NCBI RefSeq assembly: GCF_002980525.1
Contig: NZ_PVBQ01000004.1
Location: 310,001-374,000, forward strand
Source of the DNA: Sphingobacterium haloxyli
Lineage (GTDB): Bacteria; Bacteroidota; Bacteroidia; Sphingobacteriales; Sphingobacteriaceae
Direction: 5' to 3'
DNA: 64,000 nt
A program made the translations under genes and the position numbers. The notes beneath the pieces were generated by a model. It saw nothing but the letters and a program-made list of their open reading frames with translations, was not told the DNA's origin and ran no database searches. Below are positions 38,479 to 47,675 of the stretch, one piece after another (positions within the stretch are counted from its first letter, which is position 1; every line of letters starts with the position of its first letter).

Positions 38479-40854
38479 ATGATTTTTCCGAAAAATGCAA
38501 TAGATAAATTAGGTTTTATTGAAATTAAAGACCTGATAAAAGATAAATGTTTGAGTGAATCTGGAAGGGAGATGGTGGAGAAAATCCAGCCTCAGGTAAA
38601 ACTTGAACAAATAGATAGGTTTCTGCGTCAAACACAGGAATTTAAGGATTTGTTGGTTAACGATGCTCCGTTGCCCGTAGACCACCTTTATCCGATAAAA
38701 CCGTTGGCAGAAAAAGCGCGTGTAGAAGGTTCCTTTTTAGCGGAAGAGGAATTTCATCGGATTTTGCTTTCATTGCGCACGGTGTATGCTATTATTCGTT
38801 ATTTCAACGAACGGGACGGACAATATGTCCATTTAGAATTGCTGTTTGAACACCTGCCGATCGAAACGAAAATTATCAGGCAGATCGAAGTGGTGATAGA
38901 CGACCGTGGGAAAATGAAAGACAATGCGTCTCGTTTATTATTGGATTTAACACAGCAAATACTTAAAAGTGAGCAAGAGGCCCGTAAGCGTATCGACCAA
39001 GTGTTTAAGCAAGCGCAGCATAATGGATGGACGGCAGATGGAAATTTAACAATTAGGGATGGCCGTTTATGTATGCCAATACTTGCAGAGAATAAGCGCA
39101 AGTTGAAGGGCTTTATACATGACGAGTCTGCTACAGGACAAACAGCTTATATAGAGCCAGAAGAGGTTTTCCACCTGAATAATAAAGTAAGGGATCTGGC
39201 GTTTGAACGCAGACGGGAAGTCATCCGTATCTTGACGGAACTCACCACGGAGCTACGGCCGCACGTTCCCTTGCTACTGGCGTACCACGGCTTATTGAGC
39301 AAGCTGGATTTTGTTCGGGCGAAAGCCCTGTTCGCTATTGATATAGAGGCCGAGATGCCGGAATTGTCAAAAGAGGCTGCAATTAATCTGATCAATGCCC
39401 GACATCCCTTGTTGCTAATAAATGCACGGAAGGAAAGTCATCCGCCTGTTGTACCCCTGAATATCAAAATAGATCAGGAAGACCGAGTAATCTTAGTGTC
39501 CGGGCCTAACGCGGGGGGTAAGTCGGTCTGCATGAAAACCGTCGGCTTGCTACAGCTTATGGTACAATCAGGCCTGCTTATCCCGGCAGAAGATACTTCT
39601 AAAGTCGGTGTTTTTCAACAGATCTTTGCCGATATAGGCGATGATCAATCCATCGAAAGTGATTTGAGTACGTATAGTGCTCATTTATCAAAAATGAAGC
39701 ATTTTACTGAGTTTGCAAACGCGCGGACACTAGTGCTGATTGACGAGTTTGGTACGGGAACAGATCCCTTGTTTGGAGGTCCCATAGCAGAGGCGGTGTT
39801 GGAAGCACTGAATAAAAAAGAGGTGCGCGGCGTGATAACAACGCATTATTCCAACCTGAAAGTATTCGCGAGCAACACCGCAGGTTTGGAAAATGCTTCT
39901 ATGCTCTTTGATAATGTCGAAATGCGTCCGTTGTATGTGCTGCAAGTGGGAAAACCGGGAAGTTCGTATGCATTTGAAATTGCGCAAAAAATTGGGTTAA
40001 ATAAGGAGATTTTACATGCTGCTAAGGACAAAATAGGCGTCCGTCAGAAAAAGGTGGATACTTTATTGGTTGATTTGGAACGCGATAAGAAAGTGATATA
40101 CGACACGAAGGCGGCTATTGCGATGCGGGAACGTGAGCTGGAAAAACTGAAAAGCGAATATGAAGACCTACAGGGCTATCTGGAGGAAAATAAAAAGCAG
40201 ATCATCCGAGAAGCTAAGGAGGAGGCTCGCCAAATATTGAAAAACGCTAATAAACTGATCGAAAATACGGTTGCAGAGATTAAATCAGTACAGGCGGACA
40301 AAGAAAAAACGAGGGAAATAAGACGTCGCTTGCATGCCGAAGTAGATCGACACAGCGAGAAGAAACCAGTTGATAAACAGGTGAATAATGCACAGCCTGA
40401 TGAATCTATCAAGGTGGGAGATTGGGTGAAGATTCTGGACGCTGATACGGAGGCGCAAGTGATCGAAGTGTCGAAAGGTAATAACTTGATTTTGGCGCTT
40501 GGTGAATTACGTACGGTTGTCAAGAAAAATAAAGTCGTTAAACTGCAAGGAAAGGAAAAAGCTAAAGTAATAAAGAAACACAAAACGATAGCCACGGAAT
40601 CCGCTGCAGATTTTCAACCCGAACTTGACGTCAGGGGCATGCGGACGGAAGATGCGCTACGTCAATTAGAGACCGTGTTGGATCGTGCTGTAATGATCGG
40701 TTACCCCACGTTGAAAATTTTACATGGCAGGGGGGATGGCATACTCCGGAAATTCATTCGCGATTATTTACGTAAATATAACCATGTTTCGCATTTTGAA
40801 GATGAGCATGCTGACCGCGGTGGGGACGGTATTACTTACGCGCATATTCAGTAG
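38479..40854 (+). CDS. mutS2: Endonuclease MutS2
   Basis: 791 residues. A MutS-type core and clamp region is followed by an ABC ATPase with Walker A GPNAGGKS (342-349), Walker B LVLIDEFGTGTDP, a long coiled coil (about 520-620), and a C-terminal Smr nuclease domain (LDVRGMRTEDAL and LHGRGDGILRKFIRDYL). MutS2 suppresses recombination and handles stalled or collided ribosomes in some bacteria. The frame extends upstream to a TTG at 38461, but the ATG at 38479 gives the usual start MIFPKNAIDKLGF. It follows the DUF4296 gene by 7 bases. Confidence 0.95.
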   Translation: MIFPKNAIDKLGFIEIKDLIKDKCLSESGREMVEKIQPQVKLEQIDRFLRQTQEFKDLLVNDAPLPVDHLYPIKPLAEKARVEGSFLAEEEFHRILLSLRTVYAIIRYFNERDGQYVHLELLFEHLPIETKIIRQIEVVIDDRGKMKDNASRLLLDLTQQILKSEQEARKRIDQVFKQAQHNGWTADGNLTIRDGRLCMPILAENKRKLKGFIHDESATGQTAYIEPEEVFHLNNKVRDLAFERRREVIRILTELTTELRPHVPLLLAYHGLLSKLDFVRAKALFAIDIEAEMPELSKEAAINLINARHPLLLINARKESHPPVVPLNIKIDQEDRVILVSGPNAGGKSVCMKTVGLLQLMVQSGLLIPAEDTSKVGVFQQIFADIGDDQSIESDLSTYSAHLSKMKHFTEFANARTLVLIDEFGTGTDPLFGGPIAEAVLEALNKKEVRGVITTHYSNLKVFASNTAGLENASMLFDNVEMRPLYVLQVGKPGSSYAFEIAQKIGLNKEILHAAKDKIGVRQKKVDTLLVDLERDKKVIYDTKAAIAMRERELEKLKSEYEDLQGYLEENKKQIIREAKEEARQILKNANKLIENTVAEIKSVQADKEKTREIRRRLHAEVDRHSEKKPVDKQVNNAQPDESIKVGDWVKILDADTEAQVIEVSKGNNLILALGELRTVVKKNKVVKLQGKEKAKVIKKHKTIATESAADFQPELDVRGMRTEDALRQLETVLDRAVMIGYPTLKILHGRGDGILRKFIRDYLRKYNHVSHFEDEHADRGGDGITYAHIQ

Positions 40855-40868
40855 CGTAGGCACGCTGT

Positions 40869-41513
40869 TTAGCCCAGATTATTAAATGAATACACGTAAT
40901 CTAAGGCAATGACGGCATCGTTTGCACGGCGGATATTCCTTTGTGTTCCTGTTATCTCATAGACAACGGTAAGATGTTCGCCGCGTTTTTCTACGCCTTT
41001 ACGTTGCGGCTTTACTTTAAACTCTTTCATGAAATTTTCGAATTCTCCCAAATTTGATACTTCAATGTTTTGAAAAGTAACATGGATGGTCCTTACAAAG
41101 TAGATATTGGTAAGTAAATTTTCGATTTTTTGAAACAGCGAAAGGATAATCACCATGCAGAACGTGAGTATAAAGCCGAAGGTGTAATTCTCAAAGCCGA
41201 TCATCATGCCTACCCCCGCCATAGACCAAATGACCGCTGCCGTTGTCAACCCCTGTACGGTAAACTTACCCTGATAAATAACGCCCGCACCGAGGAAGCC
41301 AATTCCGGTGACAATGTTGGCGGCTATACGATCGTCGGAAATATTGCCCATACGAGAAGTTAATGTAAAGATGGTGGAGCCTAAGCAAATAAGAATGATC
41401 GTACGGAAACCTGCAGATTTATTTTTAAATTCACGTTCAAAGCCAACGACGGCTCCGCACAAAATGGATACTAATATACTCTGGATAGGAAGCTCTTCTA
41501 ACCCCGCAAACAT
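40869..41513 (-). CDS. MgtC/SapB family membrane protein
   Basis: 214 residues. About four or five N-terminal membrane segments contain the MgtC signatures VGFEREFKNKSAGFRTIIL, AANIVTGIGFLGAGVIYQ and VQGLTTAAVIW. A C-terminal ACT-like cytosolic domain (about 140-214) follows. MgtC is linked to survival at low magnesium and to control of ATP synthase or phosphate uptake; SapB-type members have varied roles. It is a single gene, convergent with mutS2. Confidence 0.88.
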   Translation of the reverse strand: MFAGLEELPIQSILVSILCGAVVGFEREFKNKSAGFRTIILICLGSTIFTLTSRMGNISDDRIAANIVTGIGFLGAGVIYQGKFTVQGLTTAAVIWSMAGVGMMIGFENYTFGFILTFCMVIILSLFQKIENLLTNIYFVRTIHVTFQNIEVSNLGEFENFMKEFKVKPQRKGVEKRGEHLTVVYEITGTQRNIRRANDAVIALDYVYSFNNLG

Positions 41514-41584
41514 ACTTTTATAAATAATGTGAACTAACTGTTATTTCGTATTGATAGTAGAACGGTCTGCTACTGATAAAGTTT

Positions 41585-41613
41585 AATTGGAGGGTCAATA
41601 AAGCCCCCCAATT
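41585..41613 (-). terminator. Hairpin between LOG and MgtC genes
   Basis: AATTGGAGGG (from 41585) pairs with CCCCCCAATT (to 41613) with one mismatch. It lies between the end of the LOG gene and the MgtC start on the minus strand. No clear T-run follows, so a terminator role is only likely, not certain. Confidence 0.4.
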
Positions 41614-41630
41614 GCGTAAAAGCCGGAACA

Positions 41631-42335
41631 CTAAAAATTCGGCTTCATTAAATATTTGTCGTAGAAACGGAAGATATGGTCTGCTGCTTCCTCAGCGGTG
41701 TCTACAAATCGGTAGAGTTTCAGGTCTTCCTCCGAAATATAGGCGTTACCAAGCATGCTCTGTTCGATCCAATCGAATAAACCTTTCCAGTACTCGGTTC
41801 CGACCAAAACGATTGGGAAACGAGCTATCTTTCCGGTTTGGATTAAGGTCATGGCTTCAAAAAGTTCGTCCATCGTACCAAAACCTCCCGGCATTACAAT
41901 GTATCCTTGCGAATATTTGGTGAACATAACCTTGCGAACGAAGAAATAATTGAATTCTAACAGCTTATCCCGATCTATGTATTTGTTATGAAACTGTTCA
42001 AACGGCAGCTCGATATTCAATCCAACCGATTTACCACCTGCTTCGTATGCACCTTTATTGGCTGCTTCCATAATTCCGGGGCCACCTCCCGAGATCACGC
42101 CGTAACCCTTGTCGGCAAGCAAGCGCGCTATTTCTACCGTAATTTCATAATATTTGTGGTTTGATTGGGTCCGGGCGGAGCCAAATATCGAGACGCAAGG
42201 GCCTATTTTAGCGAGTTTTTCGAAACCATCAACAAATTCGGCCATGATTTTAAAAATCTGCCATGAGTCTTTTACCTTTATTTCTTGCCAAGTTTTATTG
42301 GCAAACGAGCTTCTGATTTTGTCTTCTTTAACCAT
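41631..42335 (-). CDS. LOG family protein (TIGR00730-type)
   Basis: 234 residues of a Rossmann-type protein with GVISGGGPGIMEAANKGA (about 76-93) and IVMPGGFGTMDELFEAMT (about 145-162), the PGGxGTxxE signature of the lysine-decarboxylase-like/LOG family. LOG enzymes release cytokinin bases or ribose phosphate from nucleotides; YgdH-type bacterial members are nucleosidases. The substrate here is not known. It is divergent from recR. Confidence 0.85.
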   Translation of the reverse strand: MVKEDKIRSSFANKTWQEIKVKDSWQIFKIMAEFVDGFEKLAKIGPCVSIFGSARTQSNHKYYEITVEIARLLADKGYGVISGGGPGIMEAANKGAYEAGGKSVGLNIELPFEQFHNKYIDRDKLLEFNYFFVRKVMFTKYSQGYIVMPGGFGTMDELFEAMTLIQTGKIARFPIVLVGTEYWKGLFDWIEQSMLGNAYISEEDLKLYRFVDTAEEAADHIFRFYDKYLMKPNF

Positions 42336-42392
42336 ATATAATACAACTTATTGAGATTTCCAAGATAGGGATTTTTTTACTTATTTTTGTGC

Positions 42393-43007
42393 ATGCATTT
42401 TTCGTCACGACTTTTAGAGCAGGCAGTAGATGAATTTGGGCGTTTGCCTGGAATAGGCAAAAAAACAGCCCTACGTTTAGTGTTACATTTGTTAAAGCAA
42501 TCAAATAGTGACGTAAGCCGTTTTACCCATTCTATAGACCAGCTTAAAGAACAGATCCGTTATTGTACAACCTGTTTTAATATTTCCGATCAGGAAGTGT
42601 GCGAAATTTGTACGTCTGTAAAGCGGGATCATGAAACAATCTGTGTGGTGGAAGATACGCGAGACGTGATGGCTATTGAGAATACGAATCAATACCAAGG
42701 GGTCTACCATGTTCTCGGTGGGCTTATTTCGCCGATGGATGGAGTAGGCCCTTCCGACCTGAAGATTGACGCACTGATGGAGCGATTGAAGAACGGTACG
42801 GTTCGGGAAATTATTTTAGCGCTTAGTGCGACCATGGAGGGCGATACTACGATTTTCTATCTGTATAGAAAACTGAAGGATTTTGATGTGCAGGTGAGCA
42901 CGATCGCTAGGGGTATTGCTTTTGGCGGTGAATTGGAATATGTTGATGAAATAACGTTAGGGCGGTCTATCGCTACGCGTGTGCCTTACGAAAGAAATAT
43001 AGGGTAG
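42393..43007 (+). CDS. recR: Recombination mediator RecR
   Basis: 204 residues. The helix-hairpin-helix FGRLPGIGKKTALRLVLHL opens the protein, then a C4 zinc finger (CTTCFNISDQEVCEIC), a Toprim domain (ICVVEDTRDVMAIE), and a C-terminal Walker-B-like segment. RecR with RecO/RecF loads RecA at gaps. A frame beginning with TTG at 42387 adds two residues, but the ATG at 42393 is better. TATTTTTG at 42382-42389 resembles a -7 element so close to the ATG that the mRNA could be nearly leaderless. Confidence 0.95.
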   Translation: MHFSSRLLEQAVDEFGRLPGIGKKTALRLVLHLLKQSNSDVSRFTHSIDQLKEQIRYCTTCFNISDQEVCEICTSVKRDHETICVVEDTRDVMAIENTNQYQGVYHVLGGLISPMDGVGPSDLKIDALMERLKNGTVREIILALSATMEGDTTIFYLYRKLKDFDVQVSTIARGIAFGGELEYVDEITLGRSIATRVPYERNIG

Positions 43008-43019
43008 GATAGCCCTACA

Positions 43020-44225
43020 CTACATTTTCTTTAATATCCATGAAAAACCGATACTGGTGAAAATTAATAATCCGGCGGTACCGAACCATAAGATTTGATA
43101 ACCGAAATGCGCGGCGACGTATGTGCCCAAATAGGGCGAAAAGATATTGGCGGCCGCGAATGCCAATGAGTTGAATCCCATATAGGCACCTTGTGTATTC
43201 GGTGTAGCTCGCGATGCGCTGATGGTCGCTGTAAAAGGTAAGGTAAGCATTTCGCCTACGCAAAGAACGAACATCGCAAAATATAGCCAGGCAATACCCA
43301 ATGGAATAGATAGCATGAAATACGAAATTCCTGCGACAGCAGTGCCAAAAATCATGACTTGCCGAGGGGAAAAGCGACGTTCAACACCGTGTACTAACAG
43401 CATCTCAAACACGACAATGCTGAAGCCATTGAAACCTAAAAGCATTCCAATTTGTACTTCTGACAGTTCAATAACTTCTTTATAATACAGGGGAACTGTA
43501 CTCAACAGTTGAAAGAAGGCCATAGAAAATAGACAACAGAAAACGTTGAAGACGATGAAAGGCACATCTCGGTAGGCATTTCTGTCATTTTTTGTGATTA
43601 TTTTTTCCTCTTTCTGCTGTAAGGGTGCGGTAGAGCGTGGCTTGCGGTTTCGGAAAAAGATAAGGAAGACAACAGCCGCGGATAATGCAGCAATAGCATT
43701 ACCGTAAAAAATCCAGCTGTAAGAAATCATAGCCAGAAAACCGCCCAATGCCGGGCCTACAGAAAAGCCAAGATTGACCGCCATGCGGTTGAGGGAGTAG
43801 GCTTTTGTCAAATTTTCTGGTTTAGCGTACCGGGCGACAGCGACGGAGTTGGCGGGGCGAAAGGTGTCGGCAACGAGGGTCAGCAGGAAAATCATACCCG
43901 CTAAGCTTTCGAAGGTTCTGAACTGCGGCAGCATAATAAAAATAGGAACTGCAAGTAATAAGCTGGTTGCTTGTACTCGGAAATTACCCAGTCGGTCGGT
44001 TAACCAGCCACCCAACCAGGAGCCACAAACAGAGCCCAGCCCAAAGCAGCCTAATACCATTCCGACCTGTGCTTTGCTGAAATGCAGTTCCGATGCCATG
44101 TACATACTCAGAAATGGAATTACCATCGAGCCTGTACGGTTAATAAGCATCACTAAGGCTAATAACCAAGCTTCAGTAGATAAACCCCGATAGGAGTTCT
44201 TATAGAGTTGTACTAATTTTTTCAA
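43020..44225 (-). CDS. MFS transporter
   Basis: 401 residues and about 12 hydrophobic helices. The cytoplasmic loop motif GSWLGGWLTDRLGNFRVQ (MFS motif A) lies between helices 2 and 3, and a central basic loop (RNRKPRSTAPLQQKEEK) separates the halves. It resembles drug/proton antiporters of the MdtH/YdeE-like type, but substrate and direction cannot be told. It ends 12 bases from recR, convergent. A terminator from the upstream sugar-dehydrogenase gene lies between them and its start. Confidence 0.82.
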   Translation of the reverse strand: MKKLVQLYKNSYRGLSTEAWLLALVMLINRTGSMVIPFLSMYMASELHFSKAQVGMVLGCFGLGSVCGSWLGGWLTDRLGNFRVQATSLLLAVPIFIMLPQFRTFESLAGMIFLLTLVADTFRPANSVAVARYAKPENLTKAYSLNRMAVNLGFSVGPALGGFLAMISYSWIFYGNAIAALSAAVVFLIFFRNRKPRSTAPLQQKEEKIITKNDRNAYRDVPFIVFNVFCCLFSMAFFQLLSTVPLYYKEVIELSEVQIGMLLGFNGFSIVVFEMLLVHGVERRFSPRQVMIFGTAVAGISYFMLSIPLGIAWLYFAMFVLCVGEMLTLPFTATISASRATPNTQGAYMGFNSLAFAAANIFSPYLGTYVAAHFGYQILWFGTAGLLIFTSIGFSWILKKM

Positions 44226-44251
44226 ATCATGAAAGAATGTGTAAAAAACAA

Positions 44252-44275
44252 ACGGACACCTTTTAAAGCGTCCGT
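44252..44275 (-). terminator. Terminator after sugar dehydrogenase gene
   Basis: ACGGAC (44252-44257) and GTCCGT (44270-44275) form a stem on the minus strand followed by TTGTTTTTT. It is 25 bases past the stop of the gene at 44301. Confidence 0.75.
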
Positions 44276-44300
44276 CTATAACTTTTTAAATAAAGACTGA

Positions 44301-45551
44301 CTAGCTTTTTTTATGTATTTTGTAAAGTCTACCTGCGTCTGTAATTGTAAATATTTCACCGTTCTTACCTTGTGCGACATCACGGAAACGCTGCCCTTCT
44401 TTCTCGAGAAGCCTTTCTTCGCCGACCACCTTATTATCTTTTATAACGAGCCGAGCGATATGTGTACTACTTAAGCCTCCATTAAACAAATTGTTTTTCC
44501 ATTCTGGAATAGCATCACCAGTATAGAATGTAAGACCGCTCGGGGATAATACAGGATCCCAGTAATAAACGGGTTGTTCTAATCCCTCTTGTTGTTGAAT
44601 AGGAGGATTTCCAATTTCCTTTCCACTATACTCTAGCCCATAGGTAATAATAGGCCACCCATAATTTTTTCCTGCTTCTATGCGGTTAAGTTCATCGCCT
44701 CCACGTGGACCAAATTCTGTAGACCATAGATCTCCAGTTTCAGGATGTATTGCCAATCCTTGAACATTTCGGTTTCCGTAGCTATAAATTTCCGGACGAG
44801 CTTCTTGGTTTGAAGCAAAAGGATTGCCAGGGGCGGGCTGACCGTCTTTTGTGATGCGTACAATTTTTCCCAAAGCAGACTGGAGGTCTTGTGCTTGCGG
44901 TCTCGTTTCTATATCAGAACGTTCTCCAGTGCCCACGAACAAGTGGCCCTCTTTATCAAAGATGATACGTCCGCCGTAGTGAAGCCTTCCATCATAGGTT
45001 GGCAGCGCTTGATAGATGACCTGCGCATTTTCGATGGACTTTTCATCGTCTGCCAAACGGCCTTTGGCGACTGCGGTATGGTTACCACCTGCTACGGGCT
45101 CGGAAAATACCCAGTATACCATTCTGTTGGAACTAAAGTCAGGGTCGAGTGTAAGCCCAAGAAGCCCGCCTTGGCCACGTGCGTCCACTTCCGGGATGCC
45201 ACCAATCGCTTCACTAAGTTCGCCGTTTTCGGAAACGATGCGCATACTGCCTTCATTTTCTGTAATTAAGAGACGGCCATCTGGAAGTACGGCGATTCCC
45301 CAAGGAGATTCGAGCTTATCTGTTACAACGTGGCTTTCATATGGTGTCTGCGTCTTTACGCCCGGAGCCCGGGTCTGACCTTCAAAAGCAGGTTTATAGT
45401 CCGTATTGGGTTTGTTTTTTTCTACAGGGGGATAGATACTGTCTGTTACAGCGTTGTTGTCTGACGTTTTGGAAGCCCCATTACTATCGCAAGAAGCAAC
45501 TATTAACGACGCTGTCGATAATAATAAAAAAGCTGGAAATGTTCGTTTCAT
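44301..45551 (-). CDS. PQQ-dependent sugar dehydrogenase-like lipoprotein
   Basis: 416 residues with a lipobox IVASC (Cys21) and a six-bladed propeller of the soluble glucose/sorbosone dehydrogenase type. Typical segments are LESPWGIAVLPDGRLLITE, GGLLGLTLDPDF, LHYGGRIIFDKEGHLFVGTGE and RGGDELNRIEAGKNYGWPII. Such enzymes oxidise sugars in the periplasm using PQQ, but lack of PQQ-biosynthesis genes nearby leaves the cofactor unproved. It stands alone between two terminators. The mature N-terminus is a short disordered linker. Confidence 0.87.
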   Translation of the reverse strand: MKRTFPAFLLLSTASLIVASCDSNGASKTSDNNAVTDSIYPPVEKNKPNTDYKPAFEGQTRAPGVKTQTPYESHVVTDKLESPWGIAVLPDGRLLITENEGSMRIVSENGELSEAIGGIPEVDARGQGGLLGLTLDPDFSSNRMVYWVFSEPVAGGNHTAVAKGRLADDEKSIENAQVIYQALPTYDGRLHYGGRIIFDKEGHLFVGTGERSDIETRPQAQDLQSALGKIVRITKDGQPAPGNPFASNQEARPEIYSYGNRNVQGLAIHPETGDLWSTEFGPRGGDELNRIEAGKNYGWPIITYGLEYSGKEIGNPPIQQQEGLEQPVYYWDPVLSPSGLTFYTGDAIPEWKNNLFNGGLSSTHIARLVIKDNKVVGEERLLEKEGQRFRDVAQGKNGEIFTITDAGRLYKIHKKS

Positions 45552-45627
45552 CTGTTAAATATTATTTTTTAATATGTCTTTTTATTTAAGCACTAAATGT
45601 ATGAAAATGTTTTCGTAAAGCATAAAA

Positions 45628-45660
45628 AAAGGTTTTCAAACGGGGAGAATGAAAACCTTT
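45628..45660 (-). terminator. Terminator after fabH-like gene
   Basis: AAAGGTTTTC (45628-45637) and GAAAACCTTT (45651-45660) make a 10-base stem; on the minus strand it is followed by a run of Ts. It lies 96 bases past the stop of the gene at 45756. Confidence 0.75.
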
Positions 45661-45755
45661 AGCTAACCAATTATAAACCTAAATTATGATGCTGCAAAGA
45701 TAAGGTCGTTTTGGTTAAAAAACAAATATTTTTTAATTTTTCTTATGAAATACCA

Positions 45756-46754
45756 CTATATCATCCATCGCAGCAAACTGGCTCCCCAAGAAAATCCTGC
45801 TCCAAATGCGGTCAACATCAGCAGGTCGCCTTTTTGTATCAATTTAATATTTTCCCAGATACACAGTGGAATGGTAGCTGCAATGGTATTACCGCGGTAT
45901 GCTATATTCGTTAATGTTTTCTCTCCCTGGATATTAATCTCCTTACCGACGGCGTCAATGATACGTTTATTGGCTTGATGTGGTACGAGCCAGTCAACTT
46001 GTTCTATACCCAATTGATTGCGGTCTAGAATATGCTTGCAGGCGTTGCTCATCGATTGTACGGCTTGCTTGAATACGACTTTGCCGTCCTGCCGTAGGTA
46101 TCTACGTTCATCGTCTGATGTGTCGTGGCCAGCTGGGTACAAGGAGCCACCGCCTTCAATATTTAGAAACTCACGTCCGTCGCCATTGCTTTGCATAAAG
46201 GCATCCATCACGCCAGCTTCTGCCGATGGTTCCAGCCAAATTACGCCGGCCCCGTCCCCGAAAAGAATATTAGTGGAACGGTCATGGATATCCACGAATG
46301 CGCTGATGTTGTCTGCTCCGACAATAAGTACATTTTTATATCGTTCGGTTTCTACCAGCGAAGCGCCCATATCCAATGCGTATAGAAATCCCGAACAAGC
46401 GGCGTTCATGTCGAAAGCCCATACATTTTTTAAACCCAGTTTGCGAGCGATGATGTTGGCTGTTGCGGGCATCAAGACGTCCGGCGTTGAGGTTGCTACG
46501 ATAATGGCGTCGACATCAGCAATATCTTTGGCGTATCGCGTACATAAATCCTGGATGGCCATCACCGCCATATCCGACGTTGCCAATCCCTGCTCTAGAA
46601 TACGACGCTCCTTAATTCCTGTACGTTTTACAATCCATTCGTCCGAAGTGTCACATACCTGCTCTAAATCGAAGTTGGTTCTTCGCCCTTGCGGAACATA
46701 ACCACCTATAGCAGTAATAGCAGCATGGGGTCGGGAAGAATAAATGTTTTGCAT
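45756..46754 (-). CDS. fabH: 3-oxoacyl-ACP synthase III
   Basis: 332 residues of the FabH thiolase fold: catalytic Cys120 in DMNAACSGFLYAL, His259 in VPHQANKR, and Asn289 in YRGNTIAATIPL. FabH condenses acetyl-CoA or branched acyl-CoA with malonyl-ACP to start fatty-acid synthesis. It stands alone, not with other fab or plsX genes, so it may be a second, specialised KAS III rather than the only one in the genome. The start at 46754 (MQNIYSSRPHAAITAIGGYV) is the natural one. Confidence 0.9.
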   Translation of the reverse strand: MQNIYSSRPHAAITAIGGYVPQGRRTNFDLEQVCDTSDEWIVKRTGIKERRILEQGLATSDMAVMAIQDLCTRYAKDIADVDAIIVATSTPDVLMPATANIIARKLGLKNVWAFDMNAACSGFLYALDMGASLVETERYKNVLIVGADNISAFVDIHDRSTNILFGDGAGVIWLEPSAEAGVMDAFMQSNGDGREFLNIEGGGSLYPAGHDTSDDERRYLRQDGKVVFKQAVQSMSNACKHILDRNQLGIEQVDWLVPHQANKRIIDAVGKEINIQGEKTLTNIAYRGNTIAATIPLCIWENIKLIQKGDLLMLTAFGAGFSWGASLLRWMI

Positions 46755-46994
46755 AAATTTGGTTTCTCAAAATAAAAACAGGGCAAAGATAGGGATTTTT
46801 ATAATTAGTTTGGATAAGATAAAATATTGGAACTATTTGTTTTTGGTAACCCAAACGTAAAAAAATAGAAACATTAGAAAAAATTGAATCGAAGGTGCTC
46901 CCACAAAGCCGTTAAAATGTATATTTACCTCACAGGCAAATGTTGAGAAATCACATGGTTGAATCAATTTTTTTGTTACTAACGGAGAAGAAGT

Positions 46995-47675
46995 TTGGAA
47001 ATACTTTTAATAGAGGATGAGCCGTCGGTGATATCGTTGATAGAACGCGGGCTTAAAGGAGAAAATCATCGGATTAGTATAGCCATGGATGGCTTCACTG
47101 GCCTCAAAATGGCAGGGCTGAATCGTTATGATTTGATTATCCTCGACGTGATGCTGCCAGGAATGAATGGGCTGGATGTTTGTAAGAATATACGCATGGC
47201 AAATGAGGAGGTGCCTATTCTTATTTTAAGTGCATTAAATCAAACCGAGGATATTGTTGAAGCATTCAATCGGGATGCCGACGATTATTTGACCAAGCCT
47301 TTTAAGCTAGATGAGCTTCGAGCGAGGGTGAACCGGTTTTCACGTCGTGCAACGAACCGAAAATCCACGCCAAATACCGTTTCTATTGGTAACTTGGTGA
47401 TTGATCGGGACAGTAAAACCGTGGTTCGTGGCGACACACTTATTATACTGACTGCTACAGAATATCGATTGTTGGAATATCTGCTCATAAACAAAAATAA
47501 AGTATTGTCCCGGGTAGATATCCTGGAGAAAGTGTGGAGTATGGACTTCAATATGGGTACAAATGTTGTTGATGTCTATGTGAATTATCTACGAAAAAAA
47601 ATTGACCACCCATTTAATAAGAAGCTGATTCACACGGTGATCGGCATGGGTTATGTGTTGAGAAATGAAAATTAA
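46995..47675 (+). CDS. OmpR/PhoB-type response regulator
   Basis: 226 residues: a receiver domain with Asp51 in DLIILDVMLPGMNG and a C-terminal winged helix (EYRLLEYLLINKNKVLSR, NVVDVYVNYLRKKID, HTVIGMGYVL). The frame starts at a TTG at 46995 preceded by GGAGAAGAAG; no suitable ATG is in frame nearby, so TTG initiation is likely. It overlaps the histidine kinase by 11 bases. By position it should control the porin-urease genes downstream, where 11-base-spaced repeats occur. Confidence 0.93.
   Translation: MEILLIEDEPSVISLIERGLKGENHRISIAMDGFTGLKMAGLNRYDLIILDVMLPGMNGLDVCKNIRMANEEVPILILSALNQTEDIVEAFNRDADDYLTKPFKLDELRARVNRFSRRATNRKSTPNTVSIGNLVIDRDSKTVVRGDTLIILTATEYRLLEYLLINKNKVLSRVDILEKVWSMDFNMGTNVVDVYVNYLRKKIDHPFNKKLIHTVIGMGYVLRNEN

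Noticed and set aside
40852-40876. AGCGT-ACGCT stem between mutS2 and the MgtC gene as a terminator
   Set aside because: The stem is only 5 bases and lacks a T-run.
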